Shown piece after piece: positions 54,481-64,000 of a stretch of DNA of 64,000 nucleotides (within the stretch, counting starts at the first letter, position 1; each line of letters starts with the position of its first letter). This DNA is from Akkermansiaceae bacterium. GTDB lineage: Bacteria > Verrucomicrobiota > Verrucomicrobiia > Verrucomicrobiales > Akkermansiaceae. The translations under genes were made by a program, and so were the position numbers. Under the pieces are notes generated by a model. That model had not been told where the DNA came from and did no database searches. It was given only the letters and a program-made list of their open reading frames with translations. The stretch lies in assembly GCA_029242935.1 (NCBI GenBank), contig JAQWSX010000176.1:1-64000 (forward strand), read 5' to 3'.

Positions 54481-54533
54481 GCGCCCCGGGCGGTCCTCCT
54501 TTTTCGCAGGCAGTTCGTCGGGGGCGCTTTTTT
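54481..54533 (+). terminator. Rho-independent terminator after the NuoEF fusion
   Basis: GCGCCCC (54481-54487) pairs with GGGGCGC (54521-54527), followed by six T residues. The loop is long (33 bases), and part of it may pair further. It ends the transcript of the NuoE-NuoF fusion. I see nothing else in the 239 bases between the two genes. Confidence 0.7.
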
Positions 54534-54566
54534 ATGCGTTTGTGACGCAATCGCCATTGCAGGAAG

Positions 54567-55580
54567 TCACCCCGCGCATGCTTCTTCGAAGCTCTTCACC
54601 ACATGCTCAATATCCTTAGCGGAAATCCCCAAGTGAGTAACAAGGCGTTGTTTCTCTCCGGTGTATCCCCCAATTTTTATCCCCTTCGCTTCAAGGCTCC
54701 GCGACACCGCCGCACCATCCACTTCGGACAGATCAACAAAGACCATGTTCGTCTGGATTGGATCGACCTTCAGCTTCGGCATAACAGCTAGGCCCTCGCC
54801 CAATCGGCGGGCATTTTCGTGATCCTCGACCAACCGCTCGATATGGTTTTTTAGCACATAAATTCCAGCCGCTGCCAACATTCCGGACTGACGCATCCCT
54901 CCCCCAAGCATCTTGCGCCACCTTTTCGCCTCTTTGATAAAATTAGCCGAAGCGACAAGAACCGAACCCACTGGAGCTCCCAGCCCTTTGGACAAACAAA
55001 TTGATACCGACTCGAAAGGCTTCGCCAATTGAACAGCTGGTATCCCAGTTGCAGTAGAAGCGTTAAAGAGCCGAGCACCATCGAGATGAAGCGATAGTTG
55101 ATAGTCACTGGCAAACGATTGAACTAATTTGAGATAGTCCATCGGAAGAACCTTGCCCCACGTTGTGTTTTCAAGACACAAAAGCTTCGTCCGCGCAAAA
55201 TGAAAATCGTCGGGCTTCACAAGTGCCGCAAGCTTATCCAGAGCCAATGTCCCATCTTCTTCCTGATCAAGAGATTGGGGCTGAATACTGCCAAGGGCTG
55301 CTGCGCCCCCGCCCTCGAAGAGATAGGTGTGAGCAGTTTGGCCAACCAAATACTCATCTCCCCTCCCGCAGTGAGAAAGCAGGGCACAGAGATTACTCTG
55401 GGTCCCACTCGGAACGAACATCCCGGCTTCTTTTCCCAACATCTCCGCAGACATTTCTTCGAGTCGAGCCACCGTTGGATCGCAGTCCATCACATCGTCT
55501 CCCACCTTCGCACGACACATAGCCTCCCTGATTTCGGGAGTCGGTTGGGTGACGGTATCACTCCGCAAATCAATCAACAT
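54567..55580 (-). CDS. ltaE: Low-specificity L-threonine aldolase
   Basis: A PLP enzyme cleaving threonine (and allo-threonine) to glycine and acetaldehyde. DLRSDTVTQPTPEIREAM is the family start, VGDDVMDCDPTV follows, FVPSGTQSN lies at the PLP phosphate, LENTTWGKV and LHLDGARLFNAS hold the PLP-ring Asp, and the Schiff-base Lys is in ICLSKGLGAPVGS. The length of 337 residues is normal. It is a single-gene unit running towards the NuoEF terminator. Confidence 0.94.
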   Translation of the reverse strand: MLIDLRSDTVTQPTPEIREAMCRAKVGDDVMDCDPTVARLEEMSAEMLGKEAGMFVPSGTQSNLCALLSHCGRGDEYLVGQTAHTYLFEGGGAAALGSIQPQSLDQEEDGTLALDKLAALVKPDDFHFARTKLLCLENTTWGKVLPMDYLKLVQSFASDYQLSLHLDGARLFNASTATGIPAVQLAKPFESVSICLSKGLGAPVGSVLVASANFIKEAKRWRKMLGGGMRQSGMLAAAGIYVLKNHIERLVEDHENARRLGEGLAVMPKLKVDPIQTNMVFVDLSEVDGAAVSRSLEAKGIKIGGYTGEKQRLVTHLGISAKDIEHVVKSFEEACAG

Positions 55581-55639
55581 GATCCTGCTCCTAAATAAGC
55601 CGGAGCAAGCTCACAAGAAATTACTCCGAAATAGCCCAC

Positions 55640-55676
55640 AAAAAAACAGCCCATTACGATCACGCAACGGACTGTT
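55640..55676 (-). terminator. Rho-independent terminator of the PKS-RND-FKBP operon
   Basis: On the minus strand AACAGTCC pairs with GGGCTGTT (one G-T pair) around a 16-17 base loop, followed by a run of T. It lies 24 bases after the stop of the FKBP-repeat gene. Confidence 0.75.
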
Positions 55677-55700
55677 TTGAATGATTTTCAGGAATTCGAA

Positions 55701-57401
55701 CTACTCGGCAGGTTTATCTTCCTTCGGCTTGGCCGGTTTCACCTCGATGGGCGGAGTAACGGCCTCAATCTTTTTGGGAGCTACGGGGGTAACTATCGTA
55801 AAGAGTTCGATATCGAACACCAACATTCCTGCAGGCTTACCGGGTTGATTATTATACGCGAGTTCAACGGGAATCCAGAATCGCCTCTTCTCACCTTCAA
55901 CCATCAATTGAACTCCTTCCGTCCAACCTTTGATCACTTGGTTTAAAGGGAATTGAGCCTGCTCATCTCGCTCGATCGAGTTATCGAAGAGTTTTCCGTC
56001 TGTAGTCCAGCCTGCATAGTGGACCTTAACGGTGTCGGTTGCTGTCGGTTTGCGCTTACCCGTTCCCGCTTTGAGAACCTTAGAGGCGAGTCCCGAAGCA
56101 GTTTTGGTTGCATCGGCTGGAGGTGCAGCCACATCCACTGGGGCCTTGGGGGCAATTGGCTTCGGTTTGAACTCAACCAACTCAAGGTCGAAAGTCAAAG
56201 CGCCTTCGGGAGCTCCACGTCCTTTGGTTTCGAAAGTAAGATTTTCAGGAATCCAGACACGGCGGCTCTCACCCTTTTTCATCATCTTTAAAATCTCCGC
56301 CCATCCTTTAATCGGCGATTGATCGAGAGAAAGGGCCATGGGACCACCCATCGTTTCACTGGAACCAATTGAAGCACCATTGGTATCCCAACCTTTAAAG
56401 TTCACCTTCAGGAGATCACCAACAGTTGGAGAAGCATCTCCTTCGCCAGACTTAATAATCGTATAGGCGATTCCAGATTCTGTCTTAGTGGAACCTTCAG
56501 GGGCAGCTGCCACATCTTTTGGCGCACTCGGATCCTTCGGTGGCGGTGGCGGCTTGGGAACCGACCGGAAATCAATCAACTCGAAGTCAAAAATCAAATC
56601 GCCCACAGGAGCACCGGCAGGCGCCTCTCCCTCTTTACCAAAGGCAAGATTCGCAGGAATCCAGAATCGGCGCTTTTCACCCTTTTTCATGAGCTGCAGA
56701 CCTTCGGTCCATCCCTTGATGTTTAGTTCGTTCAGCTTGAACTGAGAGGGCTGAGGATTACGGGTTGAGGTCGTCAGGAACTCCCCATCGGCCTTCCAAC
56801 CAGTAAACTGCGTGGTCACTACATCTTCAGGTCCCGGAGTCATCTCACCTTCACCGGCCTTCAGGATCTTGGATTTAAGACCCGACTCGGTTATTAGAGC
56901 ATCAGCCGGAGCAGTCAGTTCCTTGGGCGCTGCTGGGGGCTTGACGATTTCAAGCAGCTCCACGTCAAAAGTAAGATTACCAGCAACCCGTCCCTGGTCG
57001 CCATAGGCGAGGTCAGAAGGAATCCAGAATCGGCGCTTCTCACCAACTACCATCAGCTGCAGACCTTCCGTCCAACCCTTGATCACTCCGTTGAGAGCAA
57101 ACTCAGCGGGTTGTCCCCGCTGCAGCGAACTATCAAACATGGTGCCGTCGGAAGCCTGCCATCCGGTGTAGTGAACTTTCACGGTATCAGTCGCAGAAGG
57201 CTTCTCAGTCCCGGTCCCTTTCTTCAGAACCAACGAGGCCAATCCAGATTCTGTCTTTGCAGCTTCAGCGGGAGCGGCCGCCACGTTGGCAGGTGCCTTG
57301 AACTGATCCCCTGCCGGAGCTGCAGGATCTTGAGCAATCGCAGTGAAACCGAGAGCGCCACTTAGTAGACCGGAAATCAGCCGGCTTTTTCTATTAATCA
57401 T
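55701..57401 (-). CDS. Exported protein with four FKBP-type domains
   Basis: A 566-residue protein with a signal peptide (to about residue 23) and four FKBP domains (about 47-153, 168-278, 303-412, 430-537) joined by Pro/Ala linkers. FKBPs are peptidyl-prolyl isomerases. Domains 1 and 4 keep the active-site residues: Y78, F89-D90, V106-I107, W110, Y133 in domain 1 and Y462, F472-D473, Y515 in domain 4. In domains 2 and 3 the Tyr is Phe (F199, F335), Phe-Asp becomes L209-T210 and I345-G346, and the later Tyr is Phe, so they are probably inactive. ATG at 57401 puts the signal peptide first. It is the last gene of the operon with the type III PKS and RND pump. Confidence 0.92.
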   Translation of the reverse strand: MINRKSRLISGLLSGALGFTAIAQDPAAPAGDQFKAPANVAAAPAEAAKTESGLASLVLKKGTGTEKPSATDTVKVHYTGWQASDGTMFDSSLQRGQPAEFALNGVIKGWTEGLQLMVVGEKRRFWIPSDLAYGDQGRVAGNLTFDVELLEIVKPPAAPKELTAPADALITESGLKSKILKAGEGEMTPGPEDVVTTQFTGWKADGEFLTTSTRNPQPSQFKLNELNIKGWTEGLQLMKKGEKRRFWIPANLAFGKEGEAPAGAPVGDLIFDFELIDFRSVPKPPPPPKDPSAPKDVAAAPEGSTKTESGIAYTIIKSGEGDASPTVGDLLKVNFKGWDTNGASIGSSETMGGPMALSLDQSPIKGWAEILKMMKKGESRRVWIPENLTFETKGRGAPEGALTFDLELVEFKPKPIAPKAPVDVAAPPADATKTASGLASKVLKAGTGKRKPTATDTVKVHYAGWTTDGKLFDNSIERDEQAQFPLNQVIKGWTEGVQLMVEGEKRRFWIPVELAYNNQPGKPAGMLVFDIELFTIVTPVAPKKIEAVTPPIEVKPAKPKEDKPAE

Positions 57402-57435
57402 GTCGCGGGGACGGTCATCTGAAGATGAGGATCTG

Positions 57436-58443
57436 TCAACGCCACATCTCACAAGAATGAGCCGCAAACCCCGCACCAAAACTAGTCAACCAGTAGCGAG
57501 AATCGTTTTCCGATTGCCTCAAACGCTCTTCCAAAGCAAAAAGAACGCAGGGACTGGAGCAATTTCCAGCATTTTTCAGGACCGCACGTGTTTCGGGTAA
57601 TTCCCATCCCATTCGCTTCTCGAGAGCCTCAATCACATCCCTTCCACCAGTATGCGCGAGCACTTGGTCCGGATCGCCCCGCCGCTTCTGCCAAAGTTTT
57701 TCAACTGCGTCTGCCGCCAATCCAGGGACCGCACGATGAAGTTTATTCTCCAATTTTCCACCGGAATTGATGAATCGGATTTTCTCCCTCTGCTCTGGAA
57801 CATGAATCGATTCAAATTTACCCACCTTCCACCTACCATCACCTTCTTCATCAGACCAGATAGCCGCTGAAGCACCATCGCCAAACAGGCACATACTGAT
57901 GAGAACGCCGGGTTCTTCATTCATAAAGAGAGCCGCCGAACAAACTTCGACTGCCACTGTCGCAACCTTTTTCCCGGGATTTGCAGCCAGAAACCCCTCG
58001 GCAGCTCGCATCATCGGAAGCGCTGCACCGCACCCCAAACCCACAATATCCTGAAGATAAACGTTATCTCTCATCCCCATATTCTCGGCCACATGACTCG
58101 TTATCCCCGGGCACAAATATCCGGTGCAAGTGCAGATTATAAGAGCGTCAATTTCGGACGGATCGACACCCGTTTTTTCGAGGGCCGCAATTGAAAGGGT
58201 TGGAGCTTCTTTCTCAAAATATTCATTGAGCTCCTGAGCCCCCACCTCGAACATCGCAGCTGGGCTATCAGTGCAGAAATGTCGTCGCGCAATCCCAGAG
58301 TCTCCTAGCAGCACCCTCTCCATAATCCCACGTCCACGTTTACTTAGCGATTGATAGGAAGAAGTCGTCCGCGTAAATTCAAAGCACTCTTTTTGAGTGT
58401 AAGTATTGGAAGGAAAGGCGCTCGCAAGAGCTTCAAGAAACAT
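57436..58443 (-). CDS. Type III polyketide synthase (chalcone synthase-like)
   Basis: A thiolase-fold condensing enzyme of 335 residues in the chalcone synthase/alkylpyrone synthase family, which extends acyl-CoA starters with malonyl-CoA without a carrier protein. The catalytic triad is complete: C138 in [12 protein letters not shown]264 in VLAHTGGRD and N294 in [17 protein letters not shown] and [10 protein letters not shown] are further family motifs. ATG at 58443 overlaps the RND gene end by 11 bases, with GGAG a few bases before; the frame is open further upstream. The overlap ties its translation to the pump gene, and 34 bases separate it from the FKBP gene. No tailoring enzyme is adjacent. 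The product is unknown. Confidence 0.85.
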   Translation of the reverse strand: MFLEALASAFPSNTYTQKECFEFTRTTSSYQSLSKRGRGIMERVLLGDSGIARRHFCTDSPAAMFEVGAQELNEYFEKEAPTLSIAALEKTGVDPSEIDALIICTCTGYLCPGITSHVAENMGMRDNVYLQDIVGLGCGAALPMMRAAEGFLAANPGKKVATVAVEVCSAALFMNEEPGVLISMCLFGDGASAAIWSDEEGDGRWKVGKFESIHVPEQREKIRFINSGGKLENKLHRAVPGLAADAVEKLWQKRRGDPDQVLAHTGGRDVIEALEKRMGWELPETRAVLKNAGNCSSPCVLFALEERLRQSENDSRYWLTSFGAGFAAHSCEMWR

Positions 58444-61400
58444 GCTCCGAATCTCCCTTAGTTTGCAGATTTGCCAAAGGTTTATTTCTACCCGTGAGCA
58501 GATCAGTGGCCCGGTTACGAATATCTTCAAGAATCACATAGAGTGAAGGAACTAAGATGAGAGTGATCGCGGTCGCAAAGAGAATGCCAAAGCCAAGCGA
58601 AACAGCCATTGGAATGAGAAACTTTGCCTGCATATCATCTTCCAACAACATCGGCATGAGACCCACAAAAGTCGTAAGTGAAGTCAGAAGAATCGGCCGA
58701 AATCGCCTCACCCCGGCATTACGCGCGGCTTCCAAAACGCTCGTTCCACTTTTTCTATTACGGTTCACATAATCAACTAGCACCAAGGAATCATTCACCA
58801 CCACTCCAGCCAGCGCAACAATTCCACACATTGACATAATGCTCATATTTAGCCCCATAAAAATATGTCCCGCCACCGCGCCAACCATGCCAAATGGGAT
58901 CACGCTCATTACGATCAGAGGCTGCAGGTAGCTCTTTAGAGGAATTGCCATCAAAACATACATTAGCAAAAGAGCCCCCACAAAGCCGATCCCCATCTCA
59001 CGAATACTGTCGCGTTGATCGCTCTGCTCGCCCTTGAAGGAATACCGCACACCTGGAAATTTTCCTGAAATTTTTTCGAGCACTTCCTCAGTGTATTTTT
59101 CTACAATCTCATTCGCATTATAACCTCTGGCAAGATCGACATCTGCCTTGAGGCTGATCGTGCGAAAACGATCCACGCGAGTTACCGTAGCCGGCCCGCG
59201 ACCATATTCAGGAATCACGACATCAAGGAGTGACACCTCTTCGCCTTCTGGGGTTCTTAACTTCATCTTCTCAAAATTGGCTAGCGAATCCCGCTCAGAT
59301 TCGGGGTAGCGGACCATCACTTTCACCTCGTCACGACCCCGCTGCAGCCGCTGTACTTCGTTACCATAAAAGGCGTCGCGAACCTGATTCATCACCATGT
59401 TCAGGTCGAAACCTAAAGCCTTACCTCGTGGCGTCAGATCCCGGACGATTAACTCCTCCCGACCACGCCGGTCGGAATTTGAGACATCAACCACTCCTTT
59501 GTAATCATTACGCAAGCGCTCAGTCGCCCAAGTTGCCGCTGCTACCAATTGATCGTTATTCGGCCCAGTAAGATTGATATCGATGGCATTCCCACCCGCC
59601 GCCGTTTCTGCCCTGAACGCAAGCGAAACTACCTCTGGAATTTCACCAGCAAGTTCCTGCCACATCGATTTTAATTCTTCACTGGAGAGGTCGCGATTCT
59701 TTGCTGCCGCGAGTTCAAGGGTCACTTCCCCTAAATGGGTTCCAGTGGGTGTATTAGGTGAAAATCCACCCTGAAATGGCTGCATACCCGCCGTCGCCAG
59801 CTGATTGATAATAATAGAATCTCCATCTTTGTCCTGCGTTGTTTCGCCAAGCTTAAGGGCCGCCGCTTCCAATCGCTTCACCACTTTCTGGGTATTAGAA
59901 AATGGGGCCCCCAAAGGCATTTCAAGTTTTGCAGAGAGAATTTCGCCCTCCACTTTCGGAAAAAACTGGAAGGGTAACCAACCGGTTTTCACCAGCGATA
60001 CCGAGATGATTACGAGGGCAATAAACACAGTCCAAACCACATAGCGAAACTTCAAACATAACTTCAGAAACGGCGAATAAATGACCTTCACAAATCGCTC
60101 AAGTCCTCCCGAAATTCTCCGCTGCAAGCGAGTCAATGGATTAGCACTTGGAGTCGTGGAATGCGGCTTAAGAAGGGCAAGGTGAGCAGGCAGGACGAAC
60201 TTCGATTGCAACAAGGAAAAACCCAAAACCGGAATTACCACTAGGGGAATATTAGGCCAAATCTTTCCACTCACTCCACTCAAACCAAGCATGGGCGTAA
60301 ACGCCGCCATGGTCGTGAGAATCCCGAAAATCACTACAATTCCGACCTCGTGAGTCCCCTTCCAACTCGCTTCCTTAGGATGTTCACCTTGCTGAATACG
60401 GGTATAAACATTTTCACCAACCACAATGGCATCATCCACCACAATTCCCAAAACAAGAATAAAGGCGAAAGCGGAAATCATATTAATCGAAATCCCAAGA
60501 GCGGGCATCAACCAGAGACCACCAGCGAAGGAAACCGGAATTCCTAATGCCACCAAAAACGCTAAACTTGGCCGCAAGAAAAGTGCCAGTACGAAAAGAA
60601 CTAGAATGAGCCCTATCCCAATATTGCTTTTAAGGAGATCTAATCGGCCTTTCAAAATAACACTCTGGTCATTCCAAACGTCGATCCCCACACCCTCAGG
60701 CTTCTCCAGTGACTCCACGTATTCCCGGGCAAGTTTGGCAATCGCTAAAGTGTCCTGATCGGCTACACGGAAGACATGAAGCACGACTGCCGGGCGACCA
60801 TTGAAAGTAGACACAAGTTCAATATCTTCGAATCCATCGATCACTGAAGCAATCTGCCCCAACCTCAAATCGGATCCATCAGGCATCTTTTTGACAGTCA
60901 CTTCCCGAAACTCCTCGCCCCGGTATTTACGGCCCAGGGCCCTCACTACAATCTCGCCTGAGTCAGTTTTGACGGAGCCACTGGGAAGATCAAGCGAAGC
61001 GCCTCGAACGGCCATCGCCACTTGTTGCAACGTGAGATTGTATCGCCTAAGAGTAACCTCTGGAACTTCGATTGAAATTTCGTACGGTCGAACCGATGCC
61101 AACTCCACTTTCTTGATGGTCTCCCGCCCCTTGAGCAGGTTCTGCACGAACCCTCCAGGATCGGCAAGAAACGCCTTTTTCTTTGATTCCGGCCTAGGCG
61201 GGACATAGTTCAGCAAACCATCACGAATTCCTTCAGCATACTGGCGAAGGCTGCCCTCATCGGTATCAGCAGTGATCGCAAGACTAAGAATTTGCCGATT
61301 TACGACCAATTCTTCAAAGATCGGCTCCTCGGCTTTCTCGGCAAAGTTATCAATGGCATCAACGTTGGTTTGCACATCACCCATGACGTCACGGGTATTG

Positions 61401-61699
61401 TAACTGGTCTCGACCTCAATCGTCAGCGTGCCAATATTTCTTACAGCAGCCGAGGTCACCTGCTTAATGCCCTCAACCTCCGCGATCGCTTCCTCAATCG
61501 GAATAACCACTCCATTCATAACCTCCTCAGGAGTTGCATTGGGATAAGGAACACTCACAATGACTGCATCAAAGGACGTCTCCGGAAAGACCTCTTTTCG
61601 AAGCTGAAACCATGCCGTAAAACCGGCAATTAAGACAACCAGCATGAGAAAATTGGCCGCAACGTGATTGCCACTGAACCATTTGATCGACTTCTGCAT
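58433..61699 (-). CDS. RND-family efflux pump, inner-membrane subunit (AcrB-like)
   Basis: A 1088-residue RND permease. The first helix (residues 13-33) is followed by the periplasmic porter domain beginning [37 protein letters not shown] gives the Asp-Asp pair of helix 4 needed for proton flow, and [21 protein letters not shown] the matching helix 10. Twelve membrane segments in two sets are visible. Porter sequences such as [19 protein letters not shown] place it nearer the broad AcrB/MexB-like group of PVC and Gammaproteobacteria than CusA. The adaptor gene ends four bases upstream. Confidence 0.93.
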   Translation of the reverse strand: MQKSIKWFSGNHVAANFLMLVVLIAGFTAWFQLRKEVFPETSFDAVIVSVPYPNATPEEVMNGVVIPIEEAIAEVEGIKQVTSAAVRNIGTLTIEVETSYNTRDVMGDVQTNVDAIDNFAEKAEEPIFEELVVNRQILSLAITADTDEGSLRQYAEGIRDGLLNYVPPRPESKKKAFLADPGGFVQNLLKGRETIKKVELASVRPYEISIEVPEVTLRRYNLTLQQVAMAVRGASLDLPSGSVKTDSGEIVVRALGRKYRGEEFREVTVKKMPDGSDLRLGQIASVIDGFEDIELVSTFNGRPAVVLHVFRVADQDTLAIAKLAREYVESLEKPEGVGIDVWNDQSVILKGRLDLLKSNIGIGLILVLFVLALFLRPSLAFLVALGIPVSFAGGLWLMPALGISINMISAFAFILVLGIVVDDAIVVGENVYTRIQQGEHPKEASWKGTHEVGIVVIFGILTTMAAFTPMLGLSGVSGKIWPNIPLVVIPVLGFSLLQSKFVLPAHLALLKPHSTTPSANPLTRLQRRISGGLERFVKVIYSPFLKLCLKFRYVVWTVFIALVIISVSLVKTGWLPFQFFPKVEGEILSAKLEMPLGAPFSNTQKVVKRLEAAALKLGETTQDKDGDSIIINQLATAGMQPFQGGFSPNTPTGTHLGEVTLELAAAKNRDLSSEELKSMWQELAGEIPEVVSLAFRAETAAGGNAIDINLTGPNNDQLVAAATWATERLRNDYKGVVDVSNSDRRGREELIVRDLTPRGKALGFDLNMVMNQVRDAFYGNEVQRLQRGRDEVKVMVRYPESERDSLANFEKMKLRTPEGEEVSLLDVVIPEYGRGPATVTRVDRFRTISLKADVDLARGYNANEIVEKYTEEVLEKISGKFPGVRYSFKGEQSDQRDSIREMGIGFVGALLLMYVLMAIPLKSYLQPLIVMSVIPFGMVGAVAGHIFMGLNMSIMSMCGIVALAGVVVNDSLVLVDYVNRNRKSGTSVLEAARNAGVRRFRPILLTSLTTFVGLMPMLLEDDMQAKFLIPMAVSLGFGILFATAITLILVPSLYVILEDIRNRATDLLTGRNKPLANLQTKGDSEHVS

Positions 61700-61703
61700 G
61701 ACT

Positions 61704-62864
61704 TTAGTTGGACTGATTGTTGTCCTCTTTTTTCTCGTCCGTTTTCTCCAACTGCAAAGTCATCCCCGGAATCGGCATATCGAACTTCGTAAGAATGACC
61801 TTCTCACCATCAGCAATTCCCTGAGTTGCAAAAACGTGGTCGGCAGTTTGCCGAGCCACCATTAATTCACGCAGCTCCAACTTATTCTCCCCGTTAAGCA
61901 CAAAGATCTGGTTCCGCCCACGAATAGCTGACCGGGGAACGCCAATCACTCCCGGCAAAACAGCCCCTTTCACGGTAGCATTGAGAAAGATCCCCGGCGA
62001 GGGCAGAACAAACCGATACGGATGATCGTTATTTGCAATAATTTTCGCTAGCACGAATGAGGAAAGGGTCTTTTGATCGACCGCCCCCAACTCCCACATC
62101 ATCTCAGCCTCCCACTCGTAAGACTTTCCTCCGATATCGGCAGAAAGAGTGACATCCGCTTTCTCTGGCAGCTGCGCGTAATCATCCAATGAAAATGGCA
62201 AGCGAATCATGAGATTATTAGGATCATAAATCGTTCCAAGCTGAGCTCCGGGAACCATTGTCGCTCCGAGATTCAAGTTCACCGACCGCACCCGACAATC
62301 GAAGGGAGCTACAATCTTTGTCCGGGCTAGGTCGGCTTCCGCCTTATCTCGCGCGGCGATTGCTGCCGCCACCCGCGCCTTTGCGCTTGTTAAGAAAGGA
62401 ATCCGCAACACAAGGTCACTCGCCGGTTTGTCTCCACCAATTTTTTTCCAATCGCGCTCCGCTTGCTGGGCCCGGGCTTCCTCTTGGATCAAAGCCAATT
62501 CTGCGTCTGCAAGAGTTGACTCCGCCTGCGCAACCGCAGCCTGATAGTCAATTGTATCAATCTCTGCAATGACATGCCCCTTCTTATAGGTCGCTCCAAT
62601 TTCAAAGTTATCATCCACGACCACAAGCCTCCCCCCGACTTGCGAGGAAAGAATAGTCTCCCGGCTCGCCACCACGATTCCTTCGCTTTCAAGAGGAAAC
62701 TCCAAATCACCCTTGCTGACCACTTCAACTTCGACGACAGGCGTTGCTTCCAACCTTTGCTTCTTCTCAGCTTCGGGAGCATTCGCCTCTAGGAGCTTAA
62801 CTCCAAAGATGGTCAATCCAACCACGGTGGCGATTGAGACGACGGTTGTAATAACAGTTTTCAT
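61704..62864 (-). CDS. RND efflux periplasmic adaptor (membrane-fusion protein)
   Basis: A 386-residue HlyD/AcrA-type adaptor. It has an N-terminal membrane anchor (about 5-25), a barrel-sandwich half (PLESEGIVVASRETILSSQ, VGGRLVVV), an alpha hairpin rich in Ala/Glu (AAVAQAESTLADAELALIQ to AIAARDKAEADLARTKI) and the second lipoyl half starting VAPFDCRV. It links the RND pump to the outer-membrane factor; six bases separate it from the outer-membrane gene upstream and four from the pump gene. Confidence 0.92.
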   Translation of the reverse strand: MKTVITTVVSIATVVGLTIFGVKLLEANAPEAEKKQRLEATPVVEVEVVSKGDLEFPLESEGIVVASRETILSSQVGGRLVVVDDNFEIGATYKKGHVIAEIDTIDYQAAVAQAESTLADAELALIQEEARAQQAERDWKKIGGDKPASDLVLRIPFLTSAKARVAAAIAARDKAEADLARTKIVAPFDCRVRSVNLNLGATMVPGAQLGTIYDPNNLMIRLPFSLDDYAQLPEKADVTLSADIGGKSYEWEAEMMWELGAVDQKTLSSFVLAKIIANNDHPYRFVLPSPGIFLNATVKGAVLPGVIGVPRSAIRGRNQIFVLNGENKLELRELMVARQTADHVFATQGIADGEKVILTKFDMPIPGMTLQLEKTDEKKEDNNQSN

Positions 62865-62870
62865 AAAGAT

Positions 62871-64000
62871 TTATTTTTGAGAGCGGTAATCTCCACCAAG
62901 AGCGAGATGAAGGGTGATTCGATTATCGAGGCGAAGCCTCTTAAGGGTGGTTTTTTGGGAAGCCAGATTGATCCGAGCTCTCTGTGCTGTAATCAAGGTC
63001 AGGGAGTCGCCCACTCCACCTGAATACTCGCTGACCGCAGCAGCAGCAGCTTCCTCGGCAAACTTAAGGGCCTTGGTAATGGCCTGCTCCCGGGCCACAA
63101 AAAATTTCTCAGCCACTATCGCCTGCTCCACTTCGCCGAACGCTTTCAGAACCGTGCTCTGAAGCTTGGCAAGGTTCGAGCGATCATCTCCTTTGATCCT
63201 CGCATACTCTATTTGCAAGCTCCCACCACCCCAAATCGGCTGGGTCAGACCACCAGCAAGCGACCAGACTCCAAAATCAGAATTGAAAATCTTCCCCATT
63301 GCGTCAGTTGTCGTTCCAGCTCTGCCGGTAATGGCAAAGCTGGGGTAAGAAGCCCGCTTGGCCTGCTTTACAAGACTTCCGGTCGAGGCAAAACGGCGCT
63401 CCGCTTCGAGGATATCGGGACGACGTAGAAGTAACTCGGACGGCAACCCTGATGGTGGCATGGCCGGAACCTCGGGTAGTGATACCATGCCAAGCAACAC
63501 GCCTTTGGGATACCGCCCCAAAAGCAGCTCTAACTGTCTGACCGCTTGCTCTCGATCGCCTTTTCGCTGGGCAATTAATGCTTCATTAGTCGCAACCTCA
63601 CTTTCTGCCAATCTGACTTCGGCGGCAGATCCCCCCTCGGCGGCAAGAGCATTATTGAAACGATCAATTACGATATCTTTCATCGACAGGAGGAGTTCCT
63701 GCGTTTCCTTCGCTAACACAATTTGTTCACTCGCCTCGGCCAAGGCCAGCCAGGCTCTCATCACTTGAGCCGCGAGAGAGGCCCGCGCGGCGCGGTAGAC
63801 ATTTCCTTCGGCTTGAGCATCGGCCAAAAGAGCTGCTTGCCCCGCCCTCTGGAAACCCCAGATATCAGGCTCCCACGAAACCATCATATTGGATCCAAAA
63901 TTGCTAAAGTTGGCCGAAGGAATCCTTTCCGAGCTTTCAAGCGGAATTCCGATGAAGGCCTGTTTTTGACGGCTTGAAGCGAGGCCTGCCGAAATCTGAG
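62871..64000 (-). CDS. Outer-membrane efflux factor (NodT/OprM family), 5' end outside the window
   Basis: The frame runs open to the window edge, so the N-terminus is missing; the visible part is about 376 residues. TolC-type repeats are clear: AAEVRLAESEVATNEALIAQ, LLGRYPKGVLLG, GLPSELLLRRPDILEAERR, ITGRAG and the end NRITLHLALGGDY. It is the first visible gene of the operon that continues with adaptor, RND pump, type III PKS and FKBP protein. It shares the LHLALGGDY C-terminus and overall pattern with the efflux lipoprotein near 34 kb. Confidence 0.9.
   Translation of the reverse strand, partial: QISAGLASSRQKQAFIGIPLESSERIPSANFSNFGSNMMVSWEPDIWGFQRAGQAALLADAQAEGNVYRAARASLAAQVMRAWLALAEASEQIVLAKETQELLLSMKDIVIDRFNNALAAEGGSAAEVRLAESEVATNEALIAQRKGDREQAVRQLELLLGRYPKGVLLGMVSLPEVPAMPPSGLPSELLLRRPDILEAERRFASTGSLVKQAKRASYPSFAITGRAGTTTDAMGKIFNSDFGVWSLAGGLTQPIWGGGSLQIEYARIKGDDRSNLAKLQSTVLKAFGEVEQAIVAEKFFVAREQAITKALKFAEEAAAAAVSEYSGGVGDSLTLITAQRARINLASQKTTLKRLRLDNRITLHLALGGDYRSQK

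Overview
The window comes from a Gram-negative bacterium of the PVC superphylum, most likely Verrucomicrobiota (Verrucomicrobiales-like; the genus cannot be set from sequence alone). It carries lipid A/Kdo genes (waaA, kdsD, an LpxL-type acyltransferase, an MsbA-type exporter), TamA/TamB and RND systems. It also carries gene families enriched in this superphylum: a PSCyt1/DUF1549/DUF1553 protein paired with a Tat-type DUF1501 protein, a formylglycine sulfatase next to a ThuA protein, a PmoA-like DUF6807 protein and a lamin-tail-domain protein. By eye the base composition is near 50% GC and even throughout. I see no tRNA, rRNA, CRISPR array, insertion sequence or prophage. This is mostly ordinary chromosome, densely packed and often in short operons with 1-11 nt overlaps.

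Layout. 1-2.5 kb: the 3' end of a secreted lamin-tail/Ca-repeat protein, then an esterase. 2.7-8.2 kb: a minus-strand operon read from 8.2 kb leftwards: a one-TM protein whose MORN-repeat tail is cut off by a single in-frame stop, a 45-residue membrane ORF, a secreted protein, an AsmA-like protein, rsmD and waaA. 8.3-10 kb: a GT28-type glycosyltransferase overlapping a YihX-type phosphatase. 10.1-12.6 kb: ThuA protein and sulfatase. 12.7-19.8 kb: an envelope block with an LpxL-type acyltransferase, a WaaP-like kinase fused to a glycosidase-like barrel, a YrbL-like kinase, MsbA and KdsD. 19.8-25.5 kb: PQQ-type propeller, an unknown gene, class III aminotransferase, rhomboid protease, SecG with a repeat tail, and PanD. 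25.5-33.6 kb: CAP-domain protein, RNase III, the DUF1501/PSD1 pair, BirA and NadC.

33.6-36.4 kb: an efflux outer-membrane lipoprotein and a His/Asp-rich outer-membrane beta-barrel, each with an inverted repeat upstream. 36.6-46.9 kb: PheT, DUF1287 protein, CBM9-like protein, heptosyltransferase-like GT9, ClpS with DUF2017, long-form IspG, an ECF sigma/anti-sigma pair and DUF6807. 47-54.3 kb: TamB-TamA and a NuoE-NuoF fusion. 54.5-64 kb: threonine aldolase, then a compact minus-strand operon of outer-membrane factor, adaptor, RND pump, type III polyketide synthase and a four-FKBP protein, closed by a terminator.

Most notable are the RND/type III PKS/FKBP operon, the kinase-glycosidase fusion inside the lipid A block, the stop-split MORN gene, the 21-bp minisatellite in secG, and several short coding-looking fragments between genes. 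None amounts to a complete, clearly new system; the PKS-pump operon and the fusion protein are the best candidates.
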